DNA from: Hexactinellida sp. DTS-2022
Taxonomy: Eukaryota > Porifera > Hexactinellida
Reading direction: 5' to 3'
Length of the DNA stretch: 64,000 nt
NCBI GenBank assembly: GCA_028753945.1
Contig: JAPNXP010000016.1
Coordinates: 1,706,001-1,770,000, forward strand
Below the pieces are notes generated by a model. That model saw nothing but the letters and a program-made list of their open reading frames with translations. It did not search any database and was not told the DNA's origin. Of this stretch, positions 29,009 to 39,423 are shown piece by piece; position 1 is the stretch's first letter, and every line of letters starts with the position of its first letter. The translations under genes were made by a program, and so were the position numbers.

Positions 29009-31053
29009 CTAGGCCCTCAACTCAACATTCTTTTTGGAGAGATCTGAAATTATTTCATCTTTCTCTTTCAAATTTAGACTCATTCTTTCTAATCGCACTT
29101 TCATGTTCAGCTGCTGCTCTTCGCTAGTCAGAGTATCAGATCCGTTAGGGATGTTCCTCTTAGGCGTGGAATGCGGACTTGCTGACTGAGGAGGGAAAGA
29201 AAAAGGAGTCGCAAAGGGCTGATCGAATGTTGCTGAATTTAAATTATCTACGTAGCATTGGTTATAACCAATGCAACATAGATAATTTAAATTCAGCAAC
29301 ATTCGATGGTTACTTTCTCGCAAATGCTCAGGACTGGATTCCAAATGTTTGTGATGTTGAATTGATTTATCCAGACTCTGTATAATCTCAGTTTCGAAAC
29401 GTTGCTTCATCTGCAAATCTTGCTTTACCTCTTCTCTGAAGGTCCATTCGGAGAGGATGGTTTGGGACCTCATGAGCAGGTCGTACGCGGTGGAGGGGCG
29501 GGACTGTGTCCTGGAGATTATAGCTGGGTTCCCAGAGTCTAGCTTCTCGTATATACTCACAGCCTTGAGGATATGGTTCCTATGCAGCGATAGATCGGCC
29601 TGCACCATCTCAGCTCGAGAGCGCATGGCCTTCCTCCTCTCCTCGCTGAGTTCCTCGACGGCCTTCTTTGCCTGCAGCGAGAGCAGCTTAACGGCGAGAC
29701 AGTTGGAAATAGAGTCGTCCGGCGGGATAGAACTAACTCCAGCCTCGTTCATCTCCAGTCGCCTCAAGGTTTCTGTCCAGTAGAGCTCGTTCCTGGCCAG
29801 CAGCAGTCTCTGTCTCTCCTCTGAGTAGCCGGGCGAGTCCGGGCAACAGTCGGTCAGGCGCTGCTCGAATGCCTCAGCGATGCTATACACGATAAGCGTA
29901 GGGAGCTCCATCTTCTTGAGACAGCGGATAGCGAACAGCCCCTTCTCTACGGTAGTCTTGTACTTACAAAAGTCTTTAATCGAATGTTGGTTTGAGGGAA
30001 TCTGTCGAGAGCTATGAGAGAAGTCCAGAAGAAACAGCGCGCCTCCGGGACGCTCAGTTTGTGCAGAACAATAGGAAGCAGTATAGTCGCGACGCTCTCA
30101 GCTGTCGACTCGAGCTGCTGCGACTCGTAGAGAGACATGTAGAGGAAGGCCTCGATGTCCATGCGCGAGCAGCTGGAGTAATCTGTTCGGGAGAGATCCT
30201 CGCATCCGTCCGGGAAGGAATTGAAGCGATGCTCAGAATTGGAGAAGGACTGAGGCAAGGAAGGATGACCGCCATAAGCCGACACCTCAGCCAGAGACAG
30301 CCACGTGAGAAAGGGCAGTTGGTCGAGATGGTCTCGTAGGTAGGCCTCGTGGTAGCGAGCCAAGTGGTTACGGGACGGAGAGGTGCACTGGACCTGGGAA
30401 ATATCTATCGTATGTAGACGCATGCAACTGGGAGTCTGACGGGTATCTTGAAGCTCCAACGCCTTTGAGAGAAAAGGGGAATTCGTGAATAAATTGAATA
30501 ATAACATACTATATTAGTGAAGACTTTAGCTCACCTCAATTATCCTAGATATTCCCTCTACACTAATCATTGGTTTGACGGTCCGTATCAGCCATTCCTG
30601 TCCGTTGAGTCTGGTGAGAGCCGCCATGAGGTAGCCCACCTCGCACATCCTACTGCTGGCCAGGTGCAGGGTTTCCTCAGTCGCCTCGTCGCACGTGCTG
30701 GGGGGAGTTATTGAAAACGAGATGGAGAGACAGACAGCAGCCAGCTGCAGCATCTCACTCAGATCTAGAACCTTGTCGTAGGCTAGCTTGAACAGGAGGT
30801 AGGCACACAGCTGATAGAAGTGCGCAAAGTACTCTTTGAATCGGAGTTGTTGGGGCAGTCTGTGGACAGGGTTCCCAGGGAACTTCTCGAGGGAAGAGTA
30901 CAGGGCTGTGAGATGCGAGTCGAAGCGGCGTAGCGTCTCTTTGGGGTGTTTGTGGTCAGAAGAGAGTTTGAGGATAAAGGTGCTGCTCAGGTTCCCCAGC
31001 ATCCCAGAAAGGAGAGGGTAGATTTCCATCTGTTGGTTACCGCCTTCCTTCAA
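29009..31053 (-). pseudogene. RanBP2-like alpha-solenoid and coiled-coil part
   Basis: The exon 31,053-30,535 follows a CTTTTCTGTCAG acceptor and ends at GAG-GTGAGC. It contains EMLQLAAVCLSISFSI, matching the helical region that follows the TPR in RanBP2. The next exon from 30,462 has DQLPFLTWLSLAEVS, DIEAFLYMSLYESQQL and FFWTSLIALDRF, in the same order as in vertebrate RanBP2. Near 29,967 one base is missing in a T-run, which shifts the frame into GLFAIRCLKKMELPTLIVYS. The rest (29,911-29,009) is charged helix and coiled coil ending MNLKEKDEIISDLSKKNVEL. The solenoid normally anchors the protein to the pore. Confidence 0.7.
29222..29307. repeat. Near-perfect 86-bp palindrome inside coding sequence
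   Basis: Centred on GGTTATAACC at 29,264/29,265 with only a few mismatched positions near 29,250/29,279. It reads through in frame on the minus strand between two apparently normal segments of the RanBP2-like coiled-coil exon. Confidence 0.9.
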
Positions 31054-31165
31054 CTGACAGAAAAGTAAACGGAAATGGTATTAAATGGACTATCTAAATT
31101 TGCAAAATAATTCAAAAAAGCGAATTTTCAATACGAGGGAATATACATTGTAGTGTAACTAAAGT

Positions 31166-31300
31166 AGAACCTCGTTAGTATGAACACGGGTAAATACGAC
31201 CCCCTTCAAAAGCCTTTTCAATACAAATGACACCGGTTAAGATGTATACCGGATAAAGCGAAGACAGTTTGGCGGTACAACCTCTGTACGAGGTTGTATT
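31166..31300. mobile_element. MITE, AGTAGAACCTCGTTAGTATG family, decayed
   Basis: Left end AGTAGAACCTCGTTAGTATG, internal CCCCTTCAAAAGCC and TTCAATACAAATG, right end TACGAGGTTGTAT. The same internal words occur in the copy at 31,695-31,858. Confidence 0.7.
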
Positions 31301-31694
31301 ATAGAAATTACATTCATGTTGTCCCTGTACCTTTCAATTAGAATGAATATTTGAAAATGAAAGCATATACATAGTAATTGGAATTCATTTGTTTTCATTT
31401 CATAATCACTAATTCACTATCTAAGTTATATAATTCATTTAAAAATGTCAAATAATTTTTATTTATTCAAATTATGAAATTTTCAAGTATTCCTCAATGC
31501 CTTCACCGCTGTACTAATCGACAATTCCCTTTTCTGCTGTAGCTCCTTTATTACTATAAATTTGATGGATTTCTTAAACTTTATACTATAGTCTTGTAAT
31601 GGAGCATTAAAAAATATATATTAATTGTGCCCCCCCTGAAATCTCCCTGCCCCTCCAGAGCCCCCCCTGATTAAAAATCCTGGCGTCGCCACTG

Positions 31695-31858
31695 AGTAGA
31701 ACCTCGTTAATACGAACTCTATTTCAGTCCCCTTCAAAGCCTTTTCAATACAAATGTTATCGGTTAATAAGAACTCCGGATAAGGAGTACACATTTGGTA
31801 TTAATTAATTAATTTCGGAATTTCGTATAACCGTGTTCTTACTAACGGGGTTCTACTG
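31695..31858. mobile_element. MITE, AGTAGAACCTCGTTAATACG family (164 bp)
   Basis: The ends are AGTAGAACCTCGTTAATACG and CTTACTAACGGGGTTCTACTG. It follows immediately on a C-rich fragment (31,627-31,694, CCCCCCTGAAATC...CGCCACTG) of the element type also seen at 23,893. Confidence 0.8.
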
Positions 31859-31879
31859 TGTTACAATAAGCATGCCATA

Positions 31880-33930
31880 CTGCCCTACCTGTTGCCTGAG
31901 CAGGCTGTTCTCCCTCTCCAGCTGCCCGTTTCGTTTAAGCACCTCCTCAGACTGATCCGGCTCTCTCCCGGAGCTACTGCCCCCTGTCCCCTCCAGACTG
32001 TAGGAGCCCGTCAGGGAGTGCGAGAGGTCCGGCGGGTCTGACAGCCGGTCCCACCAAGTGGAGGCTGTGCTGAGGTGAATACACTTGTTGCTGACAGAGT
32101 GTATCCAGGAATCCTGGATACACTCCGTCAGCAACAAGGTCCACCTCACCTCAGGACCAGGACCAGGACCTCAGCACAGGAGGATATATATCATCCTGGA
32201 GATTTCTGGAGGTATAAATAGCAATAATAGCAATAATTATCAGTAAACCTTTAGAAAGTGAACACTCTGGGGACCGGCCAAAACGTTCACTTTTCATGAT
32301 TTATCATAATGTGTGTATAAAGCAATTGGAAAATTCATTTCTTGGAGGTGTTCACCTTTGGAGGTTTTACTGTAACACAGTTAATTCGAAGTCTCTCAAG
32401 GGGAAAATAAATTTGGTCGAATTAACAGATGTTGACAGTTGACTGTAACAACAATTAAGAAATAACATAACTTAACCGTCTATTTTTAGACTAAGTTTGA
32501 CTTCTTTTTACTTAAATACTATTGCCCATAGACTGTTGGTCTACATAACTTATAGAAGGTCTACACATTTTTTGCTTATTAAGTATGGGCTTTATAGACC
32601 GTCTACATAAAAGGAAGCTCAACAATTAAATGGTAATCAACTGTGTTTGTATTAATTTAAGAGTATATAAACTCAACCTAATACAAACCCTATGCAAGTT
32701 GTTAATTGGGACCATAGGGCTTTGTTCATAATAAAAAGTATATCAAACGAAACGGACGAAAAACTGTTCACAATAAGCACACCTGACTGTACATACAATT
32801 AATTGATAACTAAGCTTTGAGAAACAAAATAATTGGAGTATAAGGAAGGGGCCATTCAAACTGATGTATAATTTCAGGAATTTAACATTAAATAACGACT
32901 TCCAAGGGGAAGGGTTAACCAATGTGTGACAAAACATCCTATTTATATTACAAAATGGCCCAAAAGGCGTGGCATATGTATAATTTTCAGGATTTTAACA
33001 TTACATAACGTACTAATAGCCCTAATACGCATTAACCCCTATACTACCTGTAGCTCTAGCTGTACAGCGAGAGAGTGGAAGAGAACTTCGTGTTCGTTCA
33101 CGACTCCCCCCTCCTCTGTCTGGAACATACAGCTAGGTACCGTATGCACAACCTCCCACACCCCCGGCCCTCCCTCTGTCCCGAGACCAGCTCCAGGCAC
33201 TTCTGGTATACCAGCTCAAGCTGTTAGGGCAGGGACGGTATAAATAGTGATTAAGAAAAAAATAAAAATAAAATAAAAAATATATAAAAAATATTTTTTA
33301 ATATAAAATAATCAAAATTAAAAAAATTATAACTAATTTTTTTGATAAAATCAAAATTAAATGATTTATTGTTGATTAACTATCCTATTACAATCGTAGT
33401 TATTTCGACGTAATATTGCAAAGTTTATTCACTACGCAATTCGCAATTGAATAGCATTTATACAATTGAGTTGTGTTCATTCAAATCAATGATTTCATTA
33501 AATTTCCCAAAAAATCAAATATAGTGAACTCCCGTTATTTCGAAGTCGGATATAACGAAATAACCGCTTATAGCGAAATGGACATTTTCCTCCAGAGCAC
33601 TAAAGGCATTAATTATTATCCGTTTATAACGAATATCCGGATATAACAAAGGAATTAACAGGTCATAAGCACTTCGTTATAACGAGAGTTCACTGTAAAT
33701 CATAATATCAATCCCCACCTGTTTGAAGGTGGGACTGTCCGGTCGGAACATGGACTCCTCCACCCCGTAGCTGGCGTTCTGACTCTGGTTAACTATCCCC
33801 AGTAGCTACAGGGATGAGGAGGAGTTAGGATCCAGATCCTCTGTGAGCCCGAACCCCTCGTGTACTGTATCCTCAGGGGATGACGTCATAAACCCCTCTG
33901 CCATATAGCTAGCTTATTATAAGCACAGTA
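31880..33930 (-). CDS. Exon fragments of an unrecognised coiled-coil protein
   Basis: Three GC-rich islands on the minus strand have exon-like character. The first (33,929-33,717) begins ATG GCA GAG and ends TTCAAACAG before GTGGGG, with one TAG that might instead be part of an acceptor (CCCTGTAG). The second (about 33,226-33,046) ends LFHSLAVQLELQ before GTAGTATAGG. The third (32,149-31,884) has STASTWWDRLSDPPDLSHSL, then EEVLKRNGQLERENSLLRQQ, a coiled coil, ending at GTAGGG. They may be one gene or a relic. I do not recognise the family, and the frames of the middle piece are ambiguous. Confidence 0.35.
32069..32154. repeat. Imperfect palindrome, about 85 bp, in the third coiled-coil exon
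   Basis: GTATCCAGGAATCCTGGATAC forms the centre; TTGTTGCTGAC and GTCAGCAACAA extend the arms, with weaker pairing outward to CTGAGGTGA / TCACCTCAG. It reads through in frame on the minus strand. Confidence 0.85.
32241..32372. mobile_element. MITE, CAGTAAACCTTTAGAAAGTG family (132 bp)
   Basis: The ends are CAGTAAACCTTTAGAAAGTG and CACCTTTGGAGGTTTTACTG, with internal GTGTTCACC/GTGAACAC words like those in the Tigger-type element at 59,201. Confidence 0.8.
32660..32978. repeat. Direct repeat, copy B (copy A at 23,264-23,790)
   Basis: Nearly identical to copy A except that about 200 bp are absent at 32,825. The stretch 32,400-32,660 has no recognised feature. Confidence 0.85.
33522..33695. mobile_element. 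MITE, TAGTGAACTCCCGTTATTTC family (174 bp)
   Basis: Left end TAGTGAACTCCCGTTATTTC, right end CGTTATAACGAGAGTTCACTG, internal GGATATAACGAAATAACC as in the copy at 19,437-19,609. It sits between two putative coiled-coil exons. Confidence 0.82.
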
Positions 33931-34689
33931 GAACCTGTCTAAACGTTAACGGCCAGTTATACATTCCACCAAGAATATTTCTTAAGGCTCGACCCGCACA
34001 GCGGAAATTTTTACTCCTGATAAATCTATAGTTATATCAGTAAAAGCCTACACTATACTGATAACAAATCCACCATCAGAATTGATTTCGAATAATATTC
34101 ACTCGAGTGATTGATTATAGTTCCATATTGCGTAATATTAAATTCCTATACCAGACTGAAATATGTGCGCCCTTGTAACAATTAAACAACAGAAGATTAA
34201 GCTCTGATCCAGCATTATTTATTCAATAGATATACTAGTGTATAAGACATACCTCTAATACTCTCAAGTTTATGCATATTCAATGAATTATTAGTCTTCA
34301 AAGTGAAACCTAGTCAATGACTCATGGTTATTTTGCATTTTCTTGATTCAAATTCTTATAACAATTCTTTTAAGGTTTTGAAACGTTATTTGGAGCTTTC
34401 TCTTATGTACAAGTATACACTGAATAATGCTAAATCCAGAAAACATGTTATACTTGATGGTATTTTTTTCTAGACCGGCGCATGTTCATCACTTTGATTG
34501 AAAATTCATTTATAAAATCTTTAACAATAATATGGAGAAGAATGTACTTCAAGTGTTGATATTTCCCAAAGTATTCGGAATTTCTGACTGAAATTTTAAG
34601 TGAATACTCTAGACATATAAAGCTTGCTAAATATGCACTAACATGAAATTTGACTTCTTTGAAAAGATTTTTCTGGCTGTGCGACTCGA

Positions 34690-34960
34690 GCCTTAAGTCA
34701 CCAAATTTTGCCTTTGGTGGCTAAACTAATTCACCATAAATTGTGGATTATTTGACTTTGTGTTATATATTTCGTTGCATTATTTGTTATTAATATTATT
34801 ATATATTTCGTTGCATTATTTGTTATTAATATTAGTTTGTTTTACGGCATCAGAAGTTTGTAAATCCGGCGTTGTATATTCTTTAGCCACCAAAAAAAGT
34901 GATATTCAAGTTTCAGTAGAACTCCGCATTTTTCATGTGCCTGTTGGATGATCACCCAAA
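34690..34960. repeat. Dispersed repeat, copy 1, with a 37-bp tandem duplication
   Basis: CCTTAAGTCACCAAA, TTCACCATAAATTGTGGATT and TTTAGCCACCAAAAA recur inverted and diverged at 45,890-46,095. Within it ATATTTCGTTGCATTATTTG is present twice in tandem (34,766-34,839). The preceding 33,960-34,690 stretch is AT-rich with nothing recognised. Confidence 0.6.
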
Positions 34961-34981
34961 ACCTACCGACTCATTTGTATA

Positions 34982-35472
34982 CAGTGTAACCTCGCTAACC
35001 GGGGAATTTGGGACTACAGATTTTGAAGTTATTCCCCAGTCCCCGGTTAGAGGGTGTCTCTATTTATTGATTTTCCTATGGTCTTGACTTTCTATTGAAA
35101 CTTATATTTTAGCACACTTAAGCAGGCAAAAATCACAGACTTTTTCGGAAATTCTAATTAGCCGTGTAGCTTATTTGTGTTCTAGAAACTTTCAGATTTA
35201 GGGAAACTAGTAGAATGATTGTTTGTATTAAGTAAAGTACTATTAGTAAGACACTGAATAATACTATTCATCTCGACTTATGTTATAAATTCCCCGTTTA
35301 GCGAGGTTAGGATTTAAAGTAATATACGAAGTCGTAACCAGATCACATTCCCCATTCCCCGCTTAGGGCAATTCCCCGGTTAGAGAGAGTCATTTGTATA
35401 TTAAACGACGAAATCAAAAAAAGAATTCCCCGCTCCCCGGTTATCGAAGCCCCGGTTAGCAAGGTTACACTG
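34982..35472. mobile_element. MITE, CAGTGTAACCTCGCTAACCG family (491 bp)
   Basis: The ends are CAGTGTAACCTCGCTAACCG and CGGTTAGCAAGGTTACACTG, flanked by TA. Subterminal copies of CCCCGGTTAG and CCCCGCTTAG occur near both ends. No transposase remains. Confidence 0.88.
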
Positions 35473-35927
35473 TATATAATTCACAAAAATTGTGAAAACA
35501 CATTTTTTTACAATGTCATCAACACCTCATGGTGTCAAGATACATTTATAGAGGTGCTACGTGGCACAAGGATCAATTGATAAATTGGAAGTTTGTCTCT
35601 ATCTTGTATCATCTCTGAGATTAATGAAATTTAGCTAATTAGTATAAATAATTATTAATTTATTAACACCATTATTATGTACAGCAAAATAAATTAACTT
35701 CCATTATTTGTAATAATTATTAATCTAAAATTAATTTAACTATAATATTTGAATTCAGCGCACTCGATAAATCCCCAATAACACATACGGAATCACTAAC
35801 AGTTCTGTGAGCTCACTTACTCCTTAAAGATCCTGCTAGCTGCTTTTATCCCAGTTTCCGTATATTAAGTGCTCCAGTTTATCTAGCCCTCCGAATAGTG
35901 TGTGGTTAACAGCCTTCAAACTTTGGA

Positions 35928-36505
35928 CTTATCCGACAATCCATCCATGCCATTAGCCGCAATAACTGCAATTAACAATCTGCAAAATCTGTATTTAGAC
36001 AGGAGCGATTCAATTATATTTTTCCTGAAATCATCCAGCAACTAAATATGCTCAGCTATCTAAGTTTAGGCAATGTACAGTTCAACTGTACCTGCGATAC
36101 CGAATGGATTAGCAAACTGCCCTATTTTGGTATTACCGTCCTAACTTATGTGAGTGATAGTCGGACAGTTTACGATCCTTCTCTCTATAACAGCTGTGGA
36201 GTCGTAGCTACCAATGCTTCAACAAATCCATTGAGTGTGTGGGAGAGAACTGGAATAGAGTCGATACTGTAGATGGTTGTGAGTGCGCTTATCCGGAAGA
36301 ATCATACAAAGTCAGTGAAATATGTAGCGACATTAACGAGTGTGAGGACAGTGCCATTTTTCAGGGGCACTGCACTAACACGCCATGTTCCTATAAGTGC
36401 TCATGTCTAGAAGGATTATATAGTGCGAAGGACACTCTTTGTAGCGACATCAATGAAAGCCTTTTGACTTGTAGAAACTGTCCCAGAACTGTAGCAACAC
36501 AATAA
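35928..36505 (+). pseudogene. Leucine-rich repeat/EGF receptor relic
   Basis: LDLSDNPSMPLAAITAINNL and LQNLYLDRSD are leucine-rich repeats. A one-base shift in a T-run near 36,025 leads to LNMLSYLSLGNVQFNCTCD, an LRR C-terminal cap with CTCD. After another shift near 36,240, DINECEDSAIFQGHCTNTPC and CSYKCSCLEG form a calcium-binding EGF domain, followed by a second EGF start (SDINE). No start or membrane segment was found. This is a decayed extracellular fragment; the parent could be any LRR-EGF surface protein. Confidence 0.65.
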
Positions 36506-36868
36506 GTTCATATGAAGTTCCTGTATAACCGGGTACCAACAGCTGGGATTATCTGATTGTGCGGACATCAACGAATGCCTTCTGACCAATAATTATAGTT
36601 TTATTATTGATTGTTGACGGTAATTGATTGTTTTGTTCAATTAATTAATTAATTAATTTTAGAACAAAGTTCATCAAATTAGATTTTCTAGAACATTACA
36701 AATAATGAGATTAGTCATAACATATTAATTAATAAAGTTATTAAATAAATATTATTAATGACGCCATTATTCAAGTATGGTTATTTTCCATTTAAAAAGT
36801 AAATGTCAATACACATATAAAATGTTAAAATAAAAATACATCTATACTCAATAGAGAATCGCACTGCC

Positions 36869-38296
36869 TCACTTGAGCAAATCGTCCAACTTAATGTTCC
36901 AGATGGGATTAGACGCGTCGAACTTGAGGTAGGCTGTCAGTCCGACTGCTGGCAGAGAGGAGGGCTGCTGGCTGGCGTTGGAGGGGGACCGTTGGAGCGT
37001 TGGCATCGGATCTGTGTTCTGCTGTGTGCTCTGCTGTGTGTTTTGCTGTGTGTTCTGCTGTGTGCTCTGCTGTGTGCTCTGCTGCTCACCCGTCAGGGAC
37101 TGCGGGGGCGAGAGCAAGGGGTTGATGGTGTGTCCGGGGTTGTAGGCACCTACGGTTCCCAGAGGCCCACTCAGGTTAGACCGGGGCTGCTCGTCAATCG
37201 TGGGAGCCTCCTGCGTCTGAGGGGAGTGGTAGTAGCGGACATCGAAGTCTATAATTATAACTCCCATGTCGATAATGTTATAGCGCCGGTACAGGTCGAT
37301 CAGCTGAGACGGACCCACTGACTTGAGCACGTTCTCAATTACGCGGCGCCCGCAGTCGTTGAACAGGTGCTGCTCTCTGTTGTCGTTAGATTGGTGGTCC
37401 AACACAATGAAGTGAGCCACTTTCTCCATGACTGGACAGCCCAGTTTAAACAAACAGTGACGCTCAAACACTTTGTATAGATCGTCGTTTATTATGAACG
37501 CGTGCTTGAGACAGTACTGTTGTATGTCGATGGGTCCCCAGACATCCGGTACCGCGATGACGGGGGGGCTGTGGGCCTTGTAAAGACACGTTTTTAGGTA
37601 GTCCTCCTTCAGGTTTATGTTCCCGATGCAGCGGGTGGGAATGAATGTGTGCTGGTACTGGAAGAACTCGGTCAGGTCGTAGTGACTGAGTCCGGTCTGC
37701 GCGAGCCGCGTCTGCTCAGTGTTGCTCTCGTAGGAGTGCTCGTTGCAGGGAGAAATGCAGGAGTTCCCGAGGTCCCCCGGGGCGCTGAGGCCTATGCGGT
37801 TCTTGCCGAGCTGCACGCCCCAGAGGATCCCGTTCTGGCAGAGCATGAGTGCGATGGAGCAGCAGGAGTACCCGCTCTCCTGTCGGAAGGGCGCCGCGCT
37901 CCGGCGGAGGTCCTCCAGGAAGAATGAGTCGATTCCGGCGAACATTATACTCATCTCCGACTCCATAAACTCCTTGTCCAACTTGGTGGGCCAGTTAACC
38001 TCTAGCAGCGAGTTCCGCAGCTGTCTGGCCACGTAGTCCAGGGTGTAGGGGGGCACGAAGGAGCCGTCCGGTCTGAAGTTAACGTACTCGCTGAGCAGAC
38101 AGTAGAAGGAGATGTTGTTGTGCACGAAGCAGAGGTGCTTGTTGTAGGGCATGTTCTTGAGGCGCTCCTGCAGGAAGGTGGGCGTGTGGTAGGCCTGGCA
38201 GCAGTTGGCCGGGTAGAGAAAGGAATTGGCCATGGAAGTGCTAAGAGAATTATGTTGCGAATAGGAATACGAATGGTTAGCACTGGTATAAGTCAT
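36869..38296 (-). CDS. TAB1-like PP2C pseudophosphatase
   Basis: A single-exon, 475-residue protein. The core block TRCIGNINLKEDYLKTCLYKA, PPVIAVPDVWGPIDIQQYCL and AFIINDDLYKVFERH follows TAB1 in order and spacing (RRIGDYKV..., KPIIAEPEIHG, FLVLMSEGLYKALE). The PP2C metal-binding DGHGG is not present, as in TAB1, so it should be a catalytically dead adaptor. TAB1 activates the kinase TAK1 in TGF-beta, IL-1 and stress signalling; the C-terminal tail (last 25 residues, GLTAYLKFDASNPIWNIKL) could be the TAK1-binding helix, by inference. Before it lies a low-complexity run of TQQS/TQQN units. Met-1 or Met-22 could start the protein. Confidence 0.7.
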   Translation of the reverse strand: MTYTSANHSYSYSQHNSLSTSMANSFLYPANCCQAYHTPTFLQERLKNMPYNKHLCFVHNNISFYCLLSEYVNFRPDGSFVPPYTLDYVARQLRNSLLEVNWPTKLDKEFMESEMSIMFAGIDSFFLEDLRRSAAPFRQESGYSCCSIALMLCQNGILWGVQLGKNRIGLSAPGDLGNSCISPCNEHSYESNTEQTRLAQTGLSHYDLTEFFQYQHTFIPTRCIGNINLKEDYLKTCLYKAHSPPVIAVPDVWGPIDIQQYCLKHAFIINDDLYKVFERHCLFKLGCPVMEKVAHFIVLDHQSNDNREQHLFNDCGRRVIENVLKSVGPSQLIDLYRRYNIIDMGVIIIDFDVRYYHSPQTQEAPTIDEQPRSNLSGPLGTVGAYNPGHTINPLLSPPQSLTGEQQSTQQSTQQNTQQNTQQSTQQNTDPMPTLQRSPSNASQQPSSLPAVGLTAYLKFDASNPIWNIKLDDLLK

Positions 38297-38747
38297 GTAA
38301 GTATCTGATTACGTATATTAAATTAATATATTTTTACTCAATCAAATTGCAGCCTCAGAAAATCTTTCTATTATGCAGGCTATTATCAAATTGCGAGGCA
38401 AATTGCTTAGGTAATAATAATTTACAAGCTGCTCGTCCGCGCTACGCGCGTTCTCAAAACTTGCACTCGGGCCCCTGCCAAATTTAAAGTCTGTAATCAC
38501 TCTGTATCTCTTATCAGTTCCTCAATCAATTCTGAACAAACAAACAAAAAAATCTTTGTATTTAATATACAAGAAATCAATGAATTTATAAAATGTAGCT
38601 TTAATAGGCGTTCCATGGTCAGCTCACACCTCGTTATTTCCCACAGATCATCGTAGGAGATTATGGCATTCATTCCACCCAAATTTCATGGGGCTCCAAA
38701 CAATAAACTCACCTAAAGTAGTCGCTAGAGGGCCTTCGAACTTGTCC

Positions 38748-39423
38748 TTGCCGGGGCGGGTTGTGATTTCCGTCTCTATATCGGACAAATAGTCACCAAG
38801 TATGAAGCTTGCAAACAGTATACTCACCTCAAGTTATCGCTAAGGGGCCCTTGCCAACTGTAGACAGGCGCCCATTCTGCGTATCTATTTCAGATATTAT
38901 AATCAACAAAGTCTGAAGCTTACAAACAATATACCGTGGTTCCCCGAATAAGCGCCGGGGGCTTGAATAAGCGCCGGGTCAATAAAATTGGCATTGGTAT
39001 GATAATATTTATACACATTAGTTGATCACTGTAATGTAATTCCATTGATTTTGGCGACTTTGGTAGGTATACTTTTGGTGGAACCATTAGAACCGACCTA
39101 AATATTATATTCTGGATTTTTCACAAAAATTTCAGGATAAATTTGGCCCACGAAAACAATAAGCGCCGGGGTGCTTATTCGGGGAAATACGGTACTCACC
39201 CGGCGTTGACATTTGTGGGAAGGGCTCATCGCCTTTGCTCTTGCCAGGGCGGGTTGTGATTTCTGTCTCTATATCGGACGATATAATCAACCAAGTATGA
39301 AGCTTGCAAACAATATACCCTCAGGTAGTCGCTAGGGGGCCCTTGCCAACTGTAGGCAGGCGCCCATTCTGCGTATCTATTTCGGATATTATAATCAACA
39401 AAGTCTGAAGCTTACAAACAATA
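38748..39423. repeat. Tandem direct duplication, about 490-bp period, around a MITE
   Basis: CTTGCC(G or A)GGGCGGGTTGTG, AGTATGAAGCTTGCAAACA and GGCGCCCATTCTGCGTATC occur in the same order at 38,748-38,930 and again at 39,238-39,423, with few differences. The TACCGTATT-type MITE occupies the space between. The stretch 38,300-38,740 also has GCTGCTCGTCCGCGCTACGC, shared with 50,980. Confidence 0.8.
38931..39194. mobile_element. MITE with TACCGT...ACGGTA termini, copy 2
   Basis: Left end ATACCGTGGTTCCCCGAATA, right end TATTCGGGGAAATACGGTA. It is the inverted relative of the element at 2,153-2,380. Confidence 0.75.

Larger units (their letters stand above)
23966..31053 (-). pseudogene. RanBP2/Nup358-like locus, interrupted and frameshifted
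   Basis: In the minus direction the locus has part of the N-terminal alpha-solenoid of RanBP2 (31,053-29,968), a coiled coil (29,911-29,009), an FG-poor linker, then five Ran-binding domain units. Each unit is preceded by a linker resembling RanBP2: a DDV-I motif, a Pro-Thr helix, then ACPGCRSC or PCPGCRGC. RanBP2 is the large cytoplasmic-filament nucleoporin that binds Ran-GTP. Missing here are the N-terminal TPR, the SUMO-ligase region and the cyclophilin domain. About eight single-base shifts, one 509-bp insertion and three palindromes lie inside coding sequence, while neighbouring genes are intact. I infer a pseudogene or mis-sequenced copy. A complete copy elsewhere would be expected. 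Confidence 0.75.

Noticed and set aside
32926-33243. 105-residue + strand frame with many Ser/Thr/Pro
   Set aside because: It mixes the direct repeat with the antisense of a putative exon; no homology recognised.
33240-33360. A-rich run as a poly-A tail of a retrocopy
   Set aside because: It is an irregular A/T mixture after an unclear exon and no target duplication was seen.
36992-37321. Frame opposite the TAB1-like gene with a Leu/Cys/Val-rich repeat
   Set aside because: Produced by reading the TQQ repeat on the other strand.
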